DNA of 64,000 nucleotides from Parabacteroides faecalis (GTDB taxonomy: Bacteria > Bacteroidota > Bacteroidia > Bacteroidales > Tannerellaceae), in assembly GCF_022809355.1 (NCBI RefSeq), contig NZ_JAKZMM010000001.1, positions 140,765 to 204,764 of the forward strand, read 5' to 3'. Made by a program: the position numbers and the translations under genes. Positions 19,136-28,527 of the stretch are shown here, piece by piece; position 1 is the first letter of the stretch, and every line of letters begins with the position of its first letter. Under the pieces are notes generated by a model. It searched no databases and was not told the origin of the DNA. It saw nothing but the letters and a program-made list of their open reading frames with translations.

Positions 19136-19244
19136 GACGATTTTAGCCTTTTTTAAAAGAAAGTATAAATTTTGCCTCTGGTTTTTATAATAATTTGATA
19201 CATTCGAACGAGGTATGATGTAGTAAATACATTATCTTTGTATC

Positions 19245-19372
19245 GAGTTTTTTTCATAGTATTTTAGATCTAAGGTTAACAAGTCTTTGTTAGGAAGGAG
19301 TCGTGAGATTGTTTCATTGCAGAGCTAAAAGAGGTGTCATTCCTTTAGGCGTCGGAATGCACCTTTTTTTAT
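19245..19372 (+). ncRNA. Candidate small RNA downstream of dusB
   Basis: The gap between two convergent genes holds a TATCTTTG element (19233-19240), then about 85 bases with no ORF, then a hairpin (AGGTGTCATTCC / GGAATGCACCT, 19332-19364) with a run of seven Ts. This could be an independent RNA of about 125 nt or simply the dusB 3' end and terminator. No -33 TTTG is present, which lowers confidence. Confidence 0.35.
19332..19370 (+). terminator. Terminator between dusB and the nitrilase gene
   Basis: A stem of 11 paired bases with one bulge (AGGTG-T-CATTCC / GGAATGCACCT) and a 10-base loop, followed by TTTTTTT. Confidence 0.8.
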
Positions 19373-19383
19373 TTTATATACGT

Positions 19384-20184
19384 TCATTTTTCTACAATTT
19401 GACCGGTTTGAATCTCTTCTTTGTAATCTTGACACCGAACGATCACATCTCCGTTTGGATTCAATAAACAACTACCGCCCCGATAGGTAATACCTGCCGG
19501 ATCTGTTCCGACACAATTCACGGCAATGATATGCACTTGATTCTCGGTTGCACGCTCTTCTAATAGTTTTATCCAGTCGTTGTGACGAGATTCGGGCCAG
19601 TTGGCAATATAGATGGCGATGTCGTATTCGTTCTGGTTTTTACTCCACTCGGGAAATCTCAGATCATAACAGATATAAGGAGAGAAACGGAATCCTTTCC
19701 ATGAAAATATAAGCCGTTCCTTTCCTGGTGAAAAACTTCCTTTCTTAAAGCAGTTGTGCTTGTCGTAGATTTGGTATGTACCGTCCGGATAAACAGCCAG
19801 CAAGCGGTTGAAATAAAGATTGTCTTCTTTATAGATAGTCGAACCGACGATCAAAGCATTTGTCTGTCTGGCCCATTGTTGCATTTTCTCGATGATATTC
19901 AGGTATTGTTGTGAAACGATGTCTTTGGTATCAGCCTTTTCTTGCGCATCTCTCTTTTTCATTTCGCAACCGGAGGTGAAAAGTTCAGGAAAGACAATCA
20001 GGTCGCAGTCCGGACATTGTTCGATACGTTTGCCGAAGGCATCCAAATTAGCGTCAACATATCCCCAGGCAAGTTGGGCTTGTATAAGTGCTACTTTCAA
20101 AGGTTCCTGCTTTGTTTGGGCCAGAATGCTCTCAGGAAGGCTCAGCCATCCTAAAAGGAAGATTAAGAATAAGTAATGATACAT
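19384..20184 (-). CDS. Exported nitrilase-superfamily amidohydrolase
   Basis: A carbon-nitrogen hydrolase of the YafV/omega-amidase type. The Glu-Lys-Cys triad is visible: Glu in VFPELFTSG, Lys in YDKHNCFKKG and Cys in YICYDLRFPEW. The 266 residues include an N-terminal hydrophobic signal peptide ending around ESILAQ-TK. Relatives are normally cytoplasmic, so export is notable. There is no internal ATG near the true domain start, and the promoter element at 20211-20218 is only about 27 bp upstream, so the signal peptide looks real. Likely substrates are omega-amides or other small amides. It stands alone. Confidence 0.8.
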   Translation of the reverse strand: MYHYLFLIFLLGWLSLPESILAQTKQEPLKVALIQAQLAWGYVDANLDAFGKRIEQCPDCDLIVFPELFTSGCEMKKRDAQEKADTKDIVSQQYLNIIEKMQQWARQTNALIVGSTIYKEDNLYFNRLLAVYPDGTYQIYDKHNCFKKGSFSPGKERLIFSWKGFRFSPYICYDLRFPEWSKNQNEYDIAIYIANWPESRHNDWIKLLEERATENQVHIIAVNCVGTDPAGITYRGGSCLLNPNGDVIVRCQDYKEEIQTGQIVEK

Positions 20185-20210
20185 GTTGAATAATACTGAA
20201 TGTTTGGATA

Positions 20211-20218
20211 CAAAGGTA
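20211..20218 (-). promoter_or_regulatory. -7 element of the nitrilase gene
   Basis: TACCTTTG on the minus strand, about 27 bp before the ATG at 20184. No -33 TTTG at the usual distance. Confidence 0.45.
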
Positions 20219-20372
20219 TAAAACCCAAGTCAATGAAACGGCCTTTAATGGTTTTATTGAAGTCTTATTGGGGGTATTTACAGACACATCACTTGTTTGA
20301 TAAAGATATAATGGTTACTTTTACTTGGTAAACAAACGGAGACTTACTAACTCTAAAACGTAAGATTATATC

Positions 20373-21320
20373 ATGGAAAAATCAAGAAGAGACTTCTTTA
20401 AGAAAGGATTGATGGGTTCATTGGTCTTGGGCACAGCTTCTTTATCTCATTCTGCAAAGGCTGTGACATCAATGGTAGAAGCCAAAAGAGCGAAACGGGT
20501 TTTGATGATTTCACGGGATGGAATTTGTGTGGAAGGTTTTTTAAAAGCCCATACACCTCGCCTCGATGCCTTGTTGGCAGAAGGCGTATTGTCATTACAG
20601 ACACGTGTGGTGATGCCATCAGTCACTTTGCCTAATTGGACGAGTCATTTAACAGGAAGCGGACCTGAACAGCATGGAGTTGTTGATAATAGTTGGGAAA
20701 TCACGAAATTCAAATTGCCCGCAGTCGAAAAAGACAGGTCTGGATATTATCCTTCTCTATTTAAAGTCCTGAAAGATAACCTGCCGGATGTCAAAACAGC
20801 TTTCTATTATAATTGGATTAATTTGTTTTATCCCTATAATAAGAAATACTTGGATGAAGTAAGTTACTTGGAAAACGATGCGTATGTGCCGAATTATGAA
20901 AAGGCACTGGCATTCATGAAGGCTAATCGGAAATCTCCGACGGTAGTATTCTTATACTCGGTTCATACAGATCATGCCGGGCATAAACATAAATGGATGT
21001 CGCCTGAGTATATTCAGTCGATTGAAGAAGCCGATGTAGAAATCGGAAAACTCTTGGATCAGATGAAAGAAGAAGGACTGTATGAAGATACACACTTTAT
21101 GTTCCTGACAGATCATGGAGGCATTGAATACGGACATGGCGGCGTTAGTACGGATGAAATGATTGTTCCATGGGGAATTGTCGGTCCGGATATTCCTCGG
21201 GGAAAGAAGATGGAGGAACCGAATAATACAGTTAATACAGCTGCTGTCATATTACATTTGTTCAAGATTAAGCAACCGGCTTGTTGGACTGGCGAAGTTC
21301 CAGCATCAATTGGACGTTAA
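20373..21320 (+). CDS. Type I phosphodiesterase/alkaline phosphatase-superfamily protein, Tat-like signal
   Basis: A 315-residue metal-dependent phosphoester hydrolase. The N-terminus (SRRDFFKKG then a hydrophobic stretch ending HSAKA) looks like a twin-arginine signal. The nucleophile is probably T90 in LPNWTSHLTG. Other metal ligands are visible in ISRDG, HTDHAGHKH, LTDHGG and YGHGGV. It resembles nucleotide pyrophosphatase/phosphodiesterase-like enzymes (PF01663). Substrate unknown. No clear promoter consensus was found in the 190-bp gap upstream. Confidence 0.88.
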   Translation: MEKSRRDFFKKGLMGSLVLGTASLSHSAKAVTSMVEAKRAKRVLMISRDGICVEGFLKAHTPRLDALLAEGVLSLQTRVVMPSVTLPNWTSHLTGSGPEQHGVVDNSWEITKFKLPAVEKDRSGYYPSLFKVLKDNLPDVKTAFYYNWINLFYPYNKKYLDEVSYLENDAYVPNYEKALAFMKANRKSPTVVFLYSVHTDHAGHKHKWMSPEYIQSIEEADVEIGKLLDQMKEEGLYEDTHFMFLTDHGGIEYGHGGVSTDEMIVPWGIVGPDIPRGKKMEEPNNTVNTAAVILHLFKIKQPACWTGEVPASIGR

Positions 21321-21387
21321 GTTTGTACTTATGCTGTTGTTTGTGAAAACAGATTGCCTTCCGTTTTTTTATGCGTGTGGAAATCCT

Positions 21388-21395
21388 TATTTTTG
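21388..21395 (+). promoter_or_regulatory. -7 element of the aroA operon
   Basis: TATTTTTG matches TAnnTTTG and lies about 20 bp before the aroA ATG, inside the short gap after the phosphodiesterase gene. Confidence 0.45.
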
Positions 21396-21415
21396 TAGCC
21401 AAATAACAGGTAAGT

Positions 21416-22651
21416 ATGAACTATAGAATAAAATCTCCGGAAACAGAAATGAAGGCAGTTGTTCAACTGCCTTCTTCCAAAAGTATCTGTAACCGGGCGT
21501 TGATATTGAATGCACTTAGTTATAGCTCCTATCCTATTCAAAATCTTTCAGACTGTGATGATACGGCAGTGCTGGTAAAGGCTTTAAATTCGAATGACCG
21601 GGATTTTGACATACAGGCTGCCGGCACAGCGATGCGTTTTCTGACGGCCTTTTTGGCAAAGGTTGTAGGTGAATGGACTATCACCGGGACAGAACGAATG
21701 AAAAACCGGCCGATTAAAATATTGGTAGATGCCCTTAATGCGGTTGGGGCTCGTATTGAATACATGGAGAAAGAGGGTTTTCCTCCGTTACGTATTTGGG
21801 GTAGTGCGCTGCAAGGTGGGGAAATCTCTTTGTCTGGTGGTGTAAGTTCTCAGTATATCTCTGCATTATTGATGGTAGCTCCTTTGATGGAGAAAGGGTT
21901 AGTCCTTCATTTGGAAGGGAATATTATTTCAAAGCCTTACATTCAATTAACCCTTCAATTGATGAAGCAGTTTGGTGTCCAGTCGGAATGGAAAGGATCG
22001 ACCATCCGGGTAGCACCTCAAGAATATCAGCCTATACCTTTTACGGTAGAATCAGACTGGAGTGCCGCCTCTTATTGGTATGAAATGATGGCTTTGTCGC
22101 GTCAGGCCGAGATTCAACTCAAAGGTTTGTTCAAACAAAGTTTACAGGGTGATGCTGCAGGAGCTAAATTGTTTGCCCAATTGGGTGTGGGTACCTCATT
22201 TACTTCCGACGGAGTTGTATTGAAAAAGACCGGGAATGTAACACGGAAGTTAGTATATGATTTCGTGAATGAGCCGGATCTGGCACAGACCTTTGTTGTA
22301 ACCTGTGTTGGAATGAATATTCCTTTCCGCTTTTCCGGATTACAAAGTTTGAAGATTAAGGAAACCGACCGGATCGAAGCCTTAAAACAGGAATTACATA
22401 AGTTAGGCTATGTGTTGAAAGATAGTTGTAACAGTATTCTGGAATGGGATGGAGAGCGATGCGAAGCCGAAGAGAATCCACAGATAGCAACGTATGAAGA
22501 CCATCGGATGGCTATGGCCTTTGCTCCGTTGGCTTTGGTTCGTCCGGCAGGAATCGAGATTATGCATCCTGAAGTCGTTAGCAAGAGTTATCCGCATTAT
22601 TGGGAACATTTAACAGAAGCGGGTTTCCTGATAGAAGAAAAGACAGAATAA
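21416..22651 (+). CDS. aroA: EPSP synthase (3-phosphoshikimate 1-carboxyvinyltransferase)
   Basis: The sixth step of the shikimate pathway, transferring enolpyruvate from PEP to shikimate-3-phosphate. The 411 residues are slightly shorter than the roughly 430 usual for the family. Family motifs are visible: LPSSKSICNRALIL (PSSKS where many enzymes have PGSKS), AAGTAMRFLTAFLA, and YEDHRMAMAFAPLAL. It is cytoplasmic. It heads a run of five genes spaced by 14, 15, 45 and -4 bp. Confidence 0.95.
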   Translation: MNYRIKSPETEMKAVVQLPSSKSICNRALILNALSYSSYPIQNLSDCDDTAVLVKALNSNDRDFDIQAAGTAMRFLTAFLAKVVGEWTITGTERMKNRPIKILVDALNAVGARIEYMEKEGFPPLRIWGSALQGGEISLSGGVSSQYISALLMVAPLMEKGLVLHLEGNIISKPYIQLTLQLMKQFGVQSEWKGSTIRVAPQEYQPIPFTVESDWSAASYWYEMMALSRQAEIQLKGLFKQSLQGDAAGAKLFAQLGVGTSFTSDGVVLKKTGNVTRKLVYDFVNEPDLAQTFVVTCVGMNIPFRFSGLQSLKIKETDRIEALKQELHKLGYVLKDSCNSILEWDGERCEAEENPQIATYEDHRMAMAFAPLALVRPAGIEIMHPEVVSKSYPHYWEHLTEAGFLIEEKTE

Positions 22652-22665
22652 AACATACATAAGTC

Positions 22666-23085
22666 ATGTGGTATATCCTATTAAGTCTGGTTGTTTTAGG
22701 TATTGTTGCTGCCATTTTGGGTTATTTCCGCAATAAGAAATTACAGAAAATGCTGGAACGTGGCGAAATTACTGAAATACCGGAACCTCAAGAGATTCCG
22801 GAAGAATGTTGCGGTCAGCATGAAGTTTGTGAGCGGGATAGTTTATTGGCGGCAGTCAGTAAGTCTATTGAGTACTATAATGATGAGGAACTCGACCGTT
22901 TCAAAGGTGTAGAATCGGACGCATATGATGAGTCGGCAGTAGATGAGTTTCGGGAAGTCCTTTTTACCTTGCGGGAAGTTGAAGTTGCCGGATGGCTACG
23001 CAGTTTGCAATTGCGTGGTATTTGTTTGCCGGATGAGCTGAAAGACGAGGCTTTTCTGATTGTCGGTGAGCGACGAATTCATTAA
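22666..23085 (+). CDS. Conserved membrane-anchored hypothetical protein
   Basis: 139 residues: one N-terminal transmembrane helix (about 3-23), a short basic turn, a Pro/Glu segment, then a Cys cluster (EECCGQHEVC) and a helical acidic C-terminal half. No enzyme motif. It lies between aroA and the metal-transport permease with 14 and 15 bp gaps. The cysteine cluster could bind a metal, which would suit the neighbouring transporter, but this is speculation. Confidence 0.65.
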   Translation: MWYILLSLVVLGIVAAILGYFRNKKLQKMLERGEITEIPEPQEIPEECCGQHEVCERDSLLAAVSKSIEYYNDEELDRFKGVESDAYDESAVDEFREVLFTLREVEVAGWLRSLQLRGICLPDELKDEAFLIVGERRIH

Positions 23086-23100
23086 GGAGAGGAAAGAAAG

Positions 23101-23904
23101 ATGGAATTGTTTCAATATGCTTTTTTCCAATATGCTCTGTTAGGTAGTTTATTTACAGCCATAGCTTGTGGAATTGTGGGAACATATATTGTTTCCCGGC
23201 GTTTGGTATTCATTAGCGGAGGAATCACCCACGCTTCATTTGGAGGTTTGGGATTGGGATTTTATACCGGAATGAATCCGATTGTTTCGGCTATGCTGTT
23301 TGCTATTCTGGCTGCTTTTGGGGTAGAATGGGCCAGCAGGACTCAGCAAATACGGGAAGATTCTGCCATAGCGGGCGTTTGGTCGTTAGGTATGGCCTTG
23401 GGTGTGATCTTTATCTTTCTGACACCAGGTTATGCTCCTAATCTCTCGGCGTATCTCTTTGGAAATATCCTGACGATAGCTCCGGCAGATATCATGGCGA
23501 GTGCTGTTTTGTCGGTTGTCGTCTTGCTGTTGTTTGGTATTTTTACCCGGGAGATCATTTATGTGGCTTTTGATCCGGCTTTTGCCAAGACACAACAATT
23601 GCCTGTACGTTTGATAGAATATCTGATGATGTGCCTGATTGCCATAACCATTGTGTTGGCGATCCGTATGGTAGGGATTATGTTGTTGATGAGTTTACTG
23701 ACATTGCCTCAAATCACGGTCAACCTGTTGACTTCCGATTTCCGAAAGATTATGTGGGGCAGTGTTCTGATTGGTTTTGTCGGGTCTGTCGTCGGTCTGT
23801 TCTTATCCTATTACTTGAATATTCCTTCAGGAGCTTTTATTATCCTGGTATTGGTACTGCTCTTTTTGGCAGTAAAGGCAATAAAAGCGCTTCTGATACG
23901 TTAA
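23101..23904 (+). CDS. ABC-3 family metal ABC transporter permease
   Basis: A 267-residue permease of the ZnuB/MntB type for Zn2+ or Mn2+ import. About eight hydrophobic segments are seen, with the family phrases YIVSRRLVFISGGITHASFGGLG and MMCLIAITIVLAIRMVGIMLL. No ATP-binding or solute-binding gene of the same transporter lies in the window, so its partners are elsewhere. Metal specificity cannot be decided. Confidence 0.9.
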   Translation: MELFQYAFFQYALLGSLFTAIACGIVGTYIVSRRLVFISGGITHASFGGLGLGFYTGMNPIVSAMLFAILAAFGVEWASRTQQIREDSAIAGVWSLGMALGVIFIFLTPGYAPNLSAYLFGNILTIAPADIMASAVLSVVVLLLFGIFTREIIYVAFDPAFAKTQQLPVRLIEYLMMCLIAITIVLAIRMVGIMLLMSLLTLPQITVNLLTSDFRKIMWGSVLIGFVGSVVGLFLSYYLNIPSGAFIILVLVLLFLAVKAIKALLIR

Positions 23905-23949
23905 TATATACGCATTTACTTCATGAGAAGTCGTTAGTCGTTTGTTATT

Positions 23950-26900
23950 TTGAAGAAAGGTTTTTATTACATAGTCGCTTTATTTGCGGTATCGTTTCTT
24001 TGGTCGTGCAGTACGAAGAAAAATACCCGGTTCAATCGTTTTTATCATGCGTTGAATTCTCGCTTTAATATCTACTATAACGGGAAAACTTCGTTTGATG
24101 AAGCCTTGTTGTCGATGCAGAAAGGATATAAGGAGAATTATTCAGATATGATTCTGATGTATCCGATCAGTGCACAACCAAAGGAAAAAGCAGAAACCGG
24201 TGGTCCCTTCGACCGGGCTATCGAGAAAAGTAATAAGGCTATCAAATTACATTCGATAAAGACAAAACCTAAGAAGAAAGCGGGCTGGAGGAATGACCCG
24301 AAACAAGTCAAGTGGCAGAATCAAGAAGAATATAATCCGTTTCTGAAGAAATGCTGGATGCTGATGGGGGAAGCTCAGTTTTACAATGCCGACTTTCTTC
24401 AAGCCTCTGCAACTTTCTCTTATATTACCCGTCATTACAAGGAAGATGAAGAACTGGTCGCTTCTGCCAAACTCTGGCAAGCTCGTTGTTATGCAGAGAT
24501 GGGCTGGAATTATGAAGCGGAAGATATTTTGGGTAAACTGAATACAAACGGTATTCCGAAGAAATGCCTGAATCAATATGCGGCTGTTTATGCGGATTAT
24601 TTGATCAAGAATCAGCAGTTCGAAGATGCAATTCCTTATATGAAGACGGCGATCAAGGCGGAAAAGAACCGGTTACAAAAGAGTCGGATGCGGTATCTGC
24701 TTGGACAAATGTATGCTTCCCTCGAGATGGATGGTATGGCATACAAGACCTTTGCCGAAGTGATACGTTCGAATCCTCCGTATGAATTGGAATTTGCCGC
24801 TCGTATCCGTCAGACGGAAGTCTTTTCGGGCAGTGATTACCAGAAGGTGGTAAAACGTTTGGAACGGATGGCCAAGAACCAGAAGAATAAAGATATGCTG
24901 GATCAGGTGTATTATGCCCTGGGAAATGTATATATGAGCCGGGAAGATACGGTAAATGCCATTAAGAATTATGAGTTGGGGGTTGAGAAAAGCACACAGA
25001 ATGGACTGGATAAGGCTCTTTGCCAGATTCGATTGGGCGATTTGTATTTCGAGAAGCGTGATTATGTAAAGGCACAACCTAACTTCAGTGGTGCTTTAGC
25101 CGGTATTCAGAAGGAATACAAAGATTATGAACGGATCTCCAAGTTGTCGGCTGTATTGGATGAGTTGGTTGTTCATGTAGAAGCAGTCCATTTACAAGAT
25201 AGTTTACAGACGTTGGCCAAGATGCCGGAAAAAGAACGCTTGGCTGTTATCGATAAGATCATCGAACAAGTTATTGAAGAGGAAAAGAAAGCTCAGGAAG
25301 AGGCCGAAAAGGAGGCTTTTCTGGCAGAACAGAGTGCTAAAGGAACAGGTATCAATCGCCCTGGAACGGAAGCTAATACAATTACACTCCCTACGGCGTC
25401 GGGTAGTACTTCGTTCTATTTCTATAATCCGCAGGCCGTAGCGCAAGGTAAAACTCAGTTCCAAAGAAAATGGGGACGTCGTCCGCTGGAAGATGATTGG
25501 CGAAGACGGAAGAAAACACTCACGACATTTAATGATCCGAATGACATGGACGAGGAAACCGCCCAAGAAGGAATGGAGGGAGAGCAATCACAGGATTTGG
25601 CTGCCGGCGGTGAAGGCGATACTTCTTCTGTCGTAGGTTCAGACGATCCGAAGTCACGGGAATATTATTTACAACAGCTTCCGATGACGCCCGAAGATGT
25701 AGATGCTTCGAACGTAATCATTGAAGATGGTTTGTATAACATGGCTATGATCTATAAGGATAAACTGGAAGATCTGTCGCTTTCAATAGAAGCTTTTCAG
25801 AATTTGGAGAAACGCTTCCCGGATAATTCACATCTGATGGAAAGTTATTATCAGATTTATTTAATGGCTTTGCGTCTGAAGGATGTCGGACTGGCGGAAG
25901 AGTATAAACAGAAGATGATGGCCAAGTTCCCTGAAAGTGATTATGCCGTGGCTATTTCCGATCCGAATTATGAATATAATATCCGGATGATGGATGTGGT
26001 GCAGGATTCTATTTATGAACAGACATACGAACGTTATCTGGCAGAAGATACTTCTACTGTACGACGGAATTTCCGGATGGTCAGCGAGAAGTATCCATTG
26101 GCAAAACTGTTGCCGAAATTTATGTTCCTGGATGCATTGACTTATGTACAGGCTGGCGATGCCGAAGGCTTTAAGCAGGCATTGAAAGCTTTATTGGATA
26201 AATATCCTTCAGAGGATGTTTCGGAACTTGCCGGTGAGATGTTGAAAGGTGTTTTACGTGGCCGTCAGATGGTTCAGGGCGGTGTTACGGGTATGACATG
26301 GAATCTGCGTTTTGGTACAGGAGAAGATGGCTCATTGTCGGCAGCTGATTCTGCCCGGACGTTTAAGGCTGAGCCAAATGTTCCTTATCGGATGATTATG
26401 ATTTACCCGACGGGGTTGGTAGATCGTAACCAATTGCTCTTTACGGTGGCAGCTTACAACTTTGCCAACTTTATGGTCAAGCAGCTGGATATGTCGTTTG
26501 AGGAATCTGGTATTGCTAGTATTTTCGTGTTGAGTGGTTTCTATAATTTCGATGAGGCTTGGCATTATTATAAGATGATATATGACAAGGGTGGTTATGC
26601 TTCTAGCTTGGATAAAGCCATTGATATTTTGCCTATTTCGGAAGATAATTATGAAACGTTGATGCATGGTAAAACGCTGGATGAATATATTGCTTTCTTT
26701 GATGAACATTTCCACGATCAGGCTCCTGAGTTAGCTGCCCGTTGGGCTGCTCGTAAGGAAGCTCAGGCTAAGGAAGCCCAGAAAGCGGAAGAAACGGAGA
26801 CTGAAAAGGTTCCGACGGATACAGTTCCGGCGGTTAAAGAAGCTGAGGTTGTACCGGAAACACAGGTAGCTCCAACAGATACGTTGGCTACAGATACGGT

Positions 26901-27492
26901 CATACCTGTTATCTCTCCGGATACGTTGACTGCACAACCGGCTGATACCCTGCAACCTGTTCTGGAAGAACAACCGTTGCCAGAGAGAGAAGAACCTGTA
27001 TTTACAGCTCCTAAACCTGAAAAAGACAAGGGTTTGACATTGGAGGATATCGAAGAAATTCGCCGTTTGCAGGCAGAAGCTGAGGAAATGCAGAAGGAAG
27101 AGGCACGACGGGTATTCGAAGCTGAGCAGGAAGCCGAACAGGTAGAATTGGAACTGAATGCGAAGATCCGGGCAGAAATAGAGGCTCAGCAACAAGCCGA
27201 AGAGGCAAAACTGTTGAAGGCTAAGGAAGAACGCGAGCGGCAATTGGAGGCTGATCGTAAGGCGAAGTTGAAACAGGCTGAAGCTGATCGGAAAGCGAAG
27301 TTGAAAGCTCGTGAAGAATTGCGTAAAGAAAAAGAACGTGCTTATAAAGAACGACTGAAACAGAAGGAAAAAGAACGGAAAGAGAAAGAACGTGCTTATA
27401 AGCAAAAGCTGAAAGAACGGGAAAAAGCTCGCAAGGCAGAACTGAAAGCCCGTGAAGAGGCGCGTAAAAATAGGGAGAAAACAGCGGAATGA
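23950..27492 (+). CDS. porW: PorW/SprE-type type IX secretion TPR lipoprotein
   Basis: An 1180-residue periplasmic TPR lipoprotein resembling PorW/SprE, a component of the type IX secretion/gliding machinery. A lipobox (SFLWSC) is followed by the conserved opening FNRFYHALNSRFNIYYNG and TPR-like repeats to about residue 950. The last 170 residues are a Glu/Lys/Arg/Ala-rich, probably coiled-coil tail, longer than I recall for P. gingivalis PorW. The only reasonable start is TTG at 23950: an in-frame TAG lies 12 bp upstream and there is no ATG before the signal peptide. It overlaps ribF by 4 bp. Confidence 0.8.
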   Translation: MKKGFYYIVALFAVSFLWSCSTKKNTRFNRFYHALNSRFNIYYNGKTSFDEALLSMQKGYKENYSDMILMYPISAQPKEKAETGGPFDRAIEKSNKAIKLHSIKTKPKKKAGWRNDPKQVKWQNQEEYNPFLKKCWMLMGEAQFYNADFLQASATFSYITRHYKEDEELVASAKLWQARCYAEMGWNYEAEDILGKLNTNGIPKKCLNQYAAVYADYLIKNQQFEDAIPYMKTAIKAEKNRLQKSRMRYLLGQMYASLEMDGMAYKTFAEVIRSNPPYELEFAARIRQTEVFSGSDYQKVVKRLERMAKNQKNKDMLDQVYYALGNVYMSREDTVNAIKNYELGVEKSTQNGLDKALCQIRLGDLYFEKRDYVKAQPNFSGALAGIQKEYKDYERISKLSAVLDELVVHVEAVHLQDSLQTLAKMPEKERLAVIDKIIEQVIEEEKKAQEEAEKEAFLAEQSAKGTGINRPGTEANTITLPTASGSTSFYFYNPQAVAQGKTQFQRKWGRRPLEDDWRRRKKTLTTFNDPNDMDEETAQEGMEGEQSQDLAAGGEGDTSSVVGSDDPKSREYYLQQLPMTPEDVDASNVIIEDGLYNMAMIYKDKLEDLSLSIEAFQNLEKRFPDNSHLMESYYQIYLMALRLKDVGLAEEYKQKMMAKFPESDYAVAISDPNYEYNIRMMDVVQDSIYEQTYERYLAEDTSTVRRNFRMVSEKYPLAKLLPKFMFLDALTYVQAGDAEGFKQALKALLDKYPSEDVSELAGEMLKGVLRGRQMVQGGVTGMTWNLRFGTGEDGSLSAADSARTFKAEPNVPYRMIMIYPTGLVDRNQLLFTVAAYNFANFMVKQLDMSFEESGIASIFVLSGFYNFDEAWHYYKMIYDKGGYASSLDKAIDILPISEDNYETLMHGKTLDEYIAFFDEHFHDQAPELAARWAARKEAQAKEAQKAEETETEKVPTDTVPAVKEAEVVPETQVAPTDTLATDTVIPVISPDTLTAQPADTLQPVLEEQPLPEREEPVFTAPKPEKDKGLTLEDIEEIRRLQAEAEEMQKEEARRVFEAEQEAEQVELELNAKIRAEIEAQQQAEEAKLLKAKEERERQLEADRKAKLKQAEADRKAKLKAREELRKEKERAYKERLKQKEKERKEKERAYKQKLKEREKARKAELKAREEARKNREKTAE

Positions 27493-28415
27493 TAGTAATA
27501 GATAGAAACGGACAAAAGGAATGTCCGGAGGCTTTGGCGGCAACGATTGGTTTTTTCGATGGTGTACATTTGGGACATCGTTTCCTGATAGACCAGTTGA
27601 AGAAAGTGGCAGCGGAGAGAGGCTTGCCTTCGGCCGTGATTACGTTTCGGATACATCCTCGGGCTGTCTTGCATGCCGATTATCAACCGAAGCTGTTGAA
27701 TACTTGGGAGGAAAAGTTGGCTCAATTGGCTACGACCGGGGTGGATTATTGTCTGGTTCTCGATTTTACGTTGGAGTTATCCCGTTTTTCGGCAGCTGAA
27801 TTTATTACTAAAATATTGGCCGAAGCTTTTCGGGTAAAGGCTTTACTGATAGGTTATGATCATCGTTTCGGGCATGATCGGGCCGAAGGATTTGATCAGT
27901 ATGTTGTATATGGGAAGGCTTTGGGAATGGATGTGATCCAGGCTCTACCTTATGATAATGGGCAGACGAAAGTAAGTTCTTCTGAAGTTCGTCGGCTTTT
28001 GGCTGAGGGCGAAGTGAAGCAGGCGTCAGTTTTGTTATCATATCCTTATTCTTTGAAGGGAAAGATCGTTAAGGGGCATCAGGTAGGACGTACAATCGGT
28101 TTCCCGACAGCCAATCTTTCGGTAGAAGATTCTCGTAAGATCCTACCCGGAAATGGTGTTTATGCAGTCTGGGCTGTTCTTTCCGGTAAACGTTATAAAG
28201 GTATGCTTTCTATAGGAAACAGACCGACATTGGATGATGGGAATAGTCAGTCCATAGAAGTGTATTTATTGGATTTCTCCGGTGATTTGTATGGTAAAGA
28301 GATCGAAGTCTCATTTGTGTCTAAGATTCGTGATAACCGGAAATTCCCTTCCTTATTGGCCTTGAAATCTCAGTTGGAACAGGATCGTCAGACCGTGTCT
28401 GAGTGTCTGATTTGA
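27489..28415 (+). CDS. ribF: Bifunctional riboflavin kinase/FAD synthetase
   Basis: Makes FMN then FAD from riboflavin. The 308 residues match the family. The N-terminal FAD synthetase domain has TIGFFDGVHLGHRFL and GYDHRFGHDR. The C-terminal riboflavin kinase domain has the GRTIGFPTANL motif and ends in KIRDNRKFPSLLALKSQ. Its ATG overlaps the porW stop (ATGA), so the two are translationally coupled. Confidence 0.96.
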   Translation: MIVIDRNGQKECPEALAATIGFFDGVHLGHRFLIDQLKKVAAERGLPSAVITFRIHPRAVLHADYQPKLLNTWEEKLAQLATTGVDYCLVLDFTLELSRFSAAEFITKILAEAFRVKALLIGYDHRFGHDRAEGFDQYVVYGKALGMDVIQALPYDNGQTKVSSSEVRRLLAEGEVKQASVLLSYPYSLKGKIVKGHQVGRTIGFPTANLSVEDSRKILPGNGVYAVWAVLSGKRYKGMLSIGNRPTLDDGNSQSIEVYLLDFSGDLYGKEIEVSFVSKIRDNRKFPSLLALKSQLEQDRQTVSECLI

Positions 28416-28457
28416 ATGTTGGCAGGTTCTTTACTGAATCTAACGGGAATTAAAAAT

Positions 28458-28495
28458 AAAACCAACGAGAATCAGAATCAATCCTCGTTGGTTTT
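28458..28495. terminator. Terminator between ribF and the GIN-domain gene
   Basis: A 12-bp perfect stem (AAAACCAACGAG / CTCGTTGGTTTT) with a 14-base loop, between convergent genes. The stem sequence is the same as that of the asd terminator. Confidence 0.75.
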
Positions 28496-28527
28496 GAATC
28501 ATGCTTTCGGAAATATTCCCGATATTC

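Noticed and set aside
26731..27543. Long open frame on the minus strand (270 codons, Phe/Leu/Ser-rich)
   Set aside because: It is the antisense of the Lys/Glu/Arg-rich tail of the PorW-like gene. Its low-complexity composition is explained by that tail.
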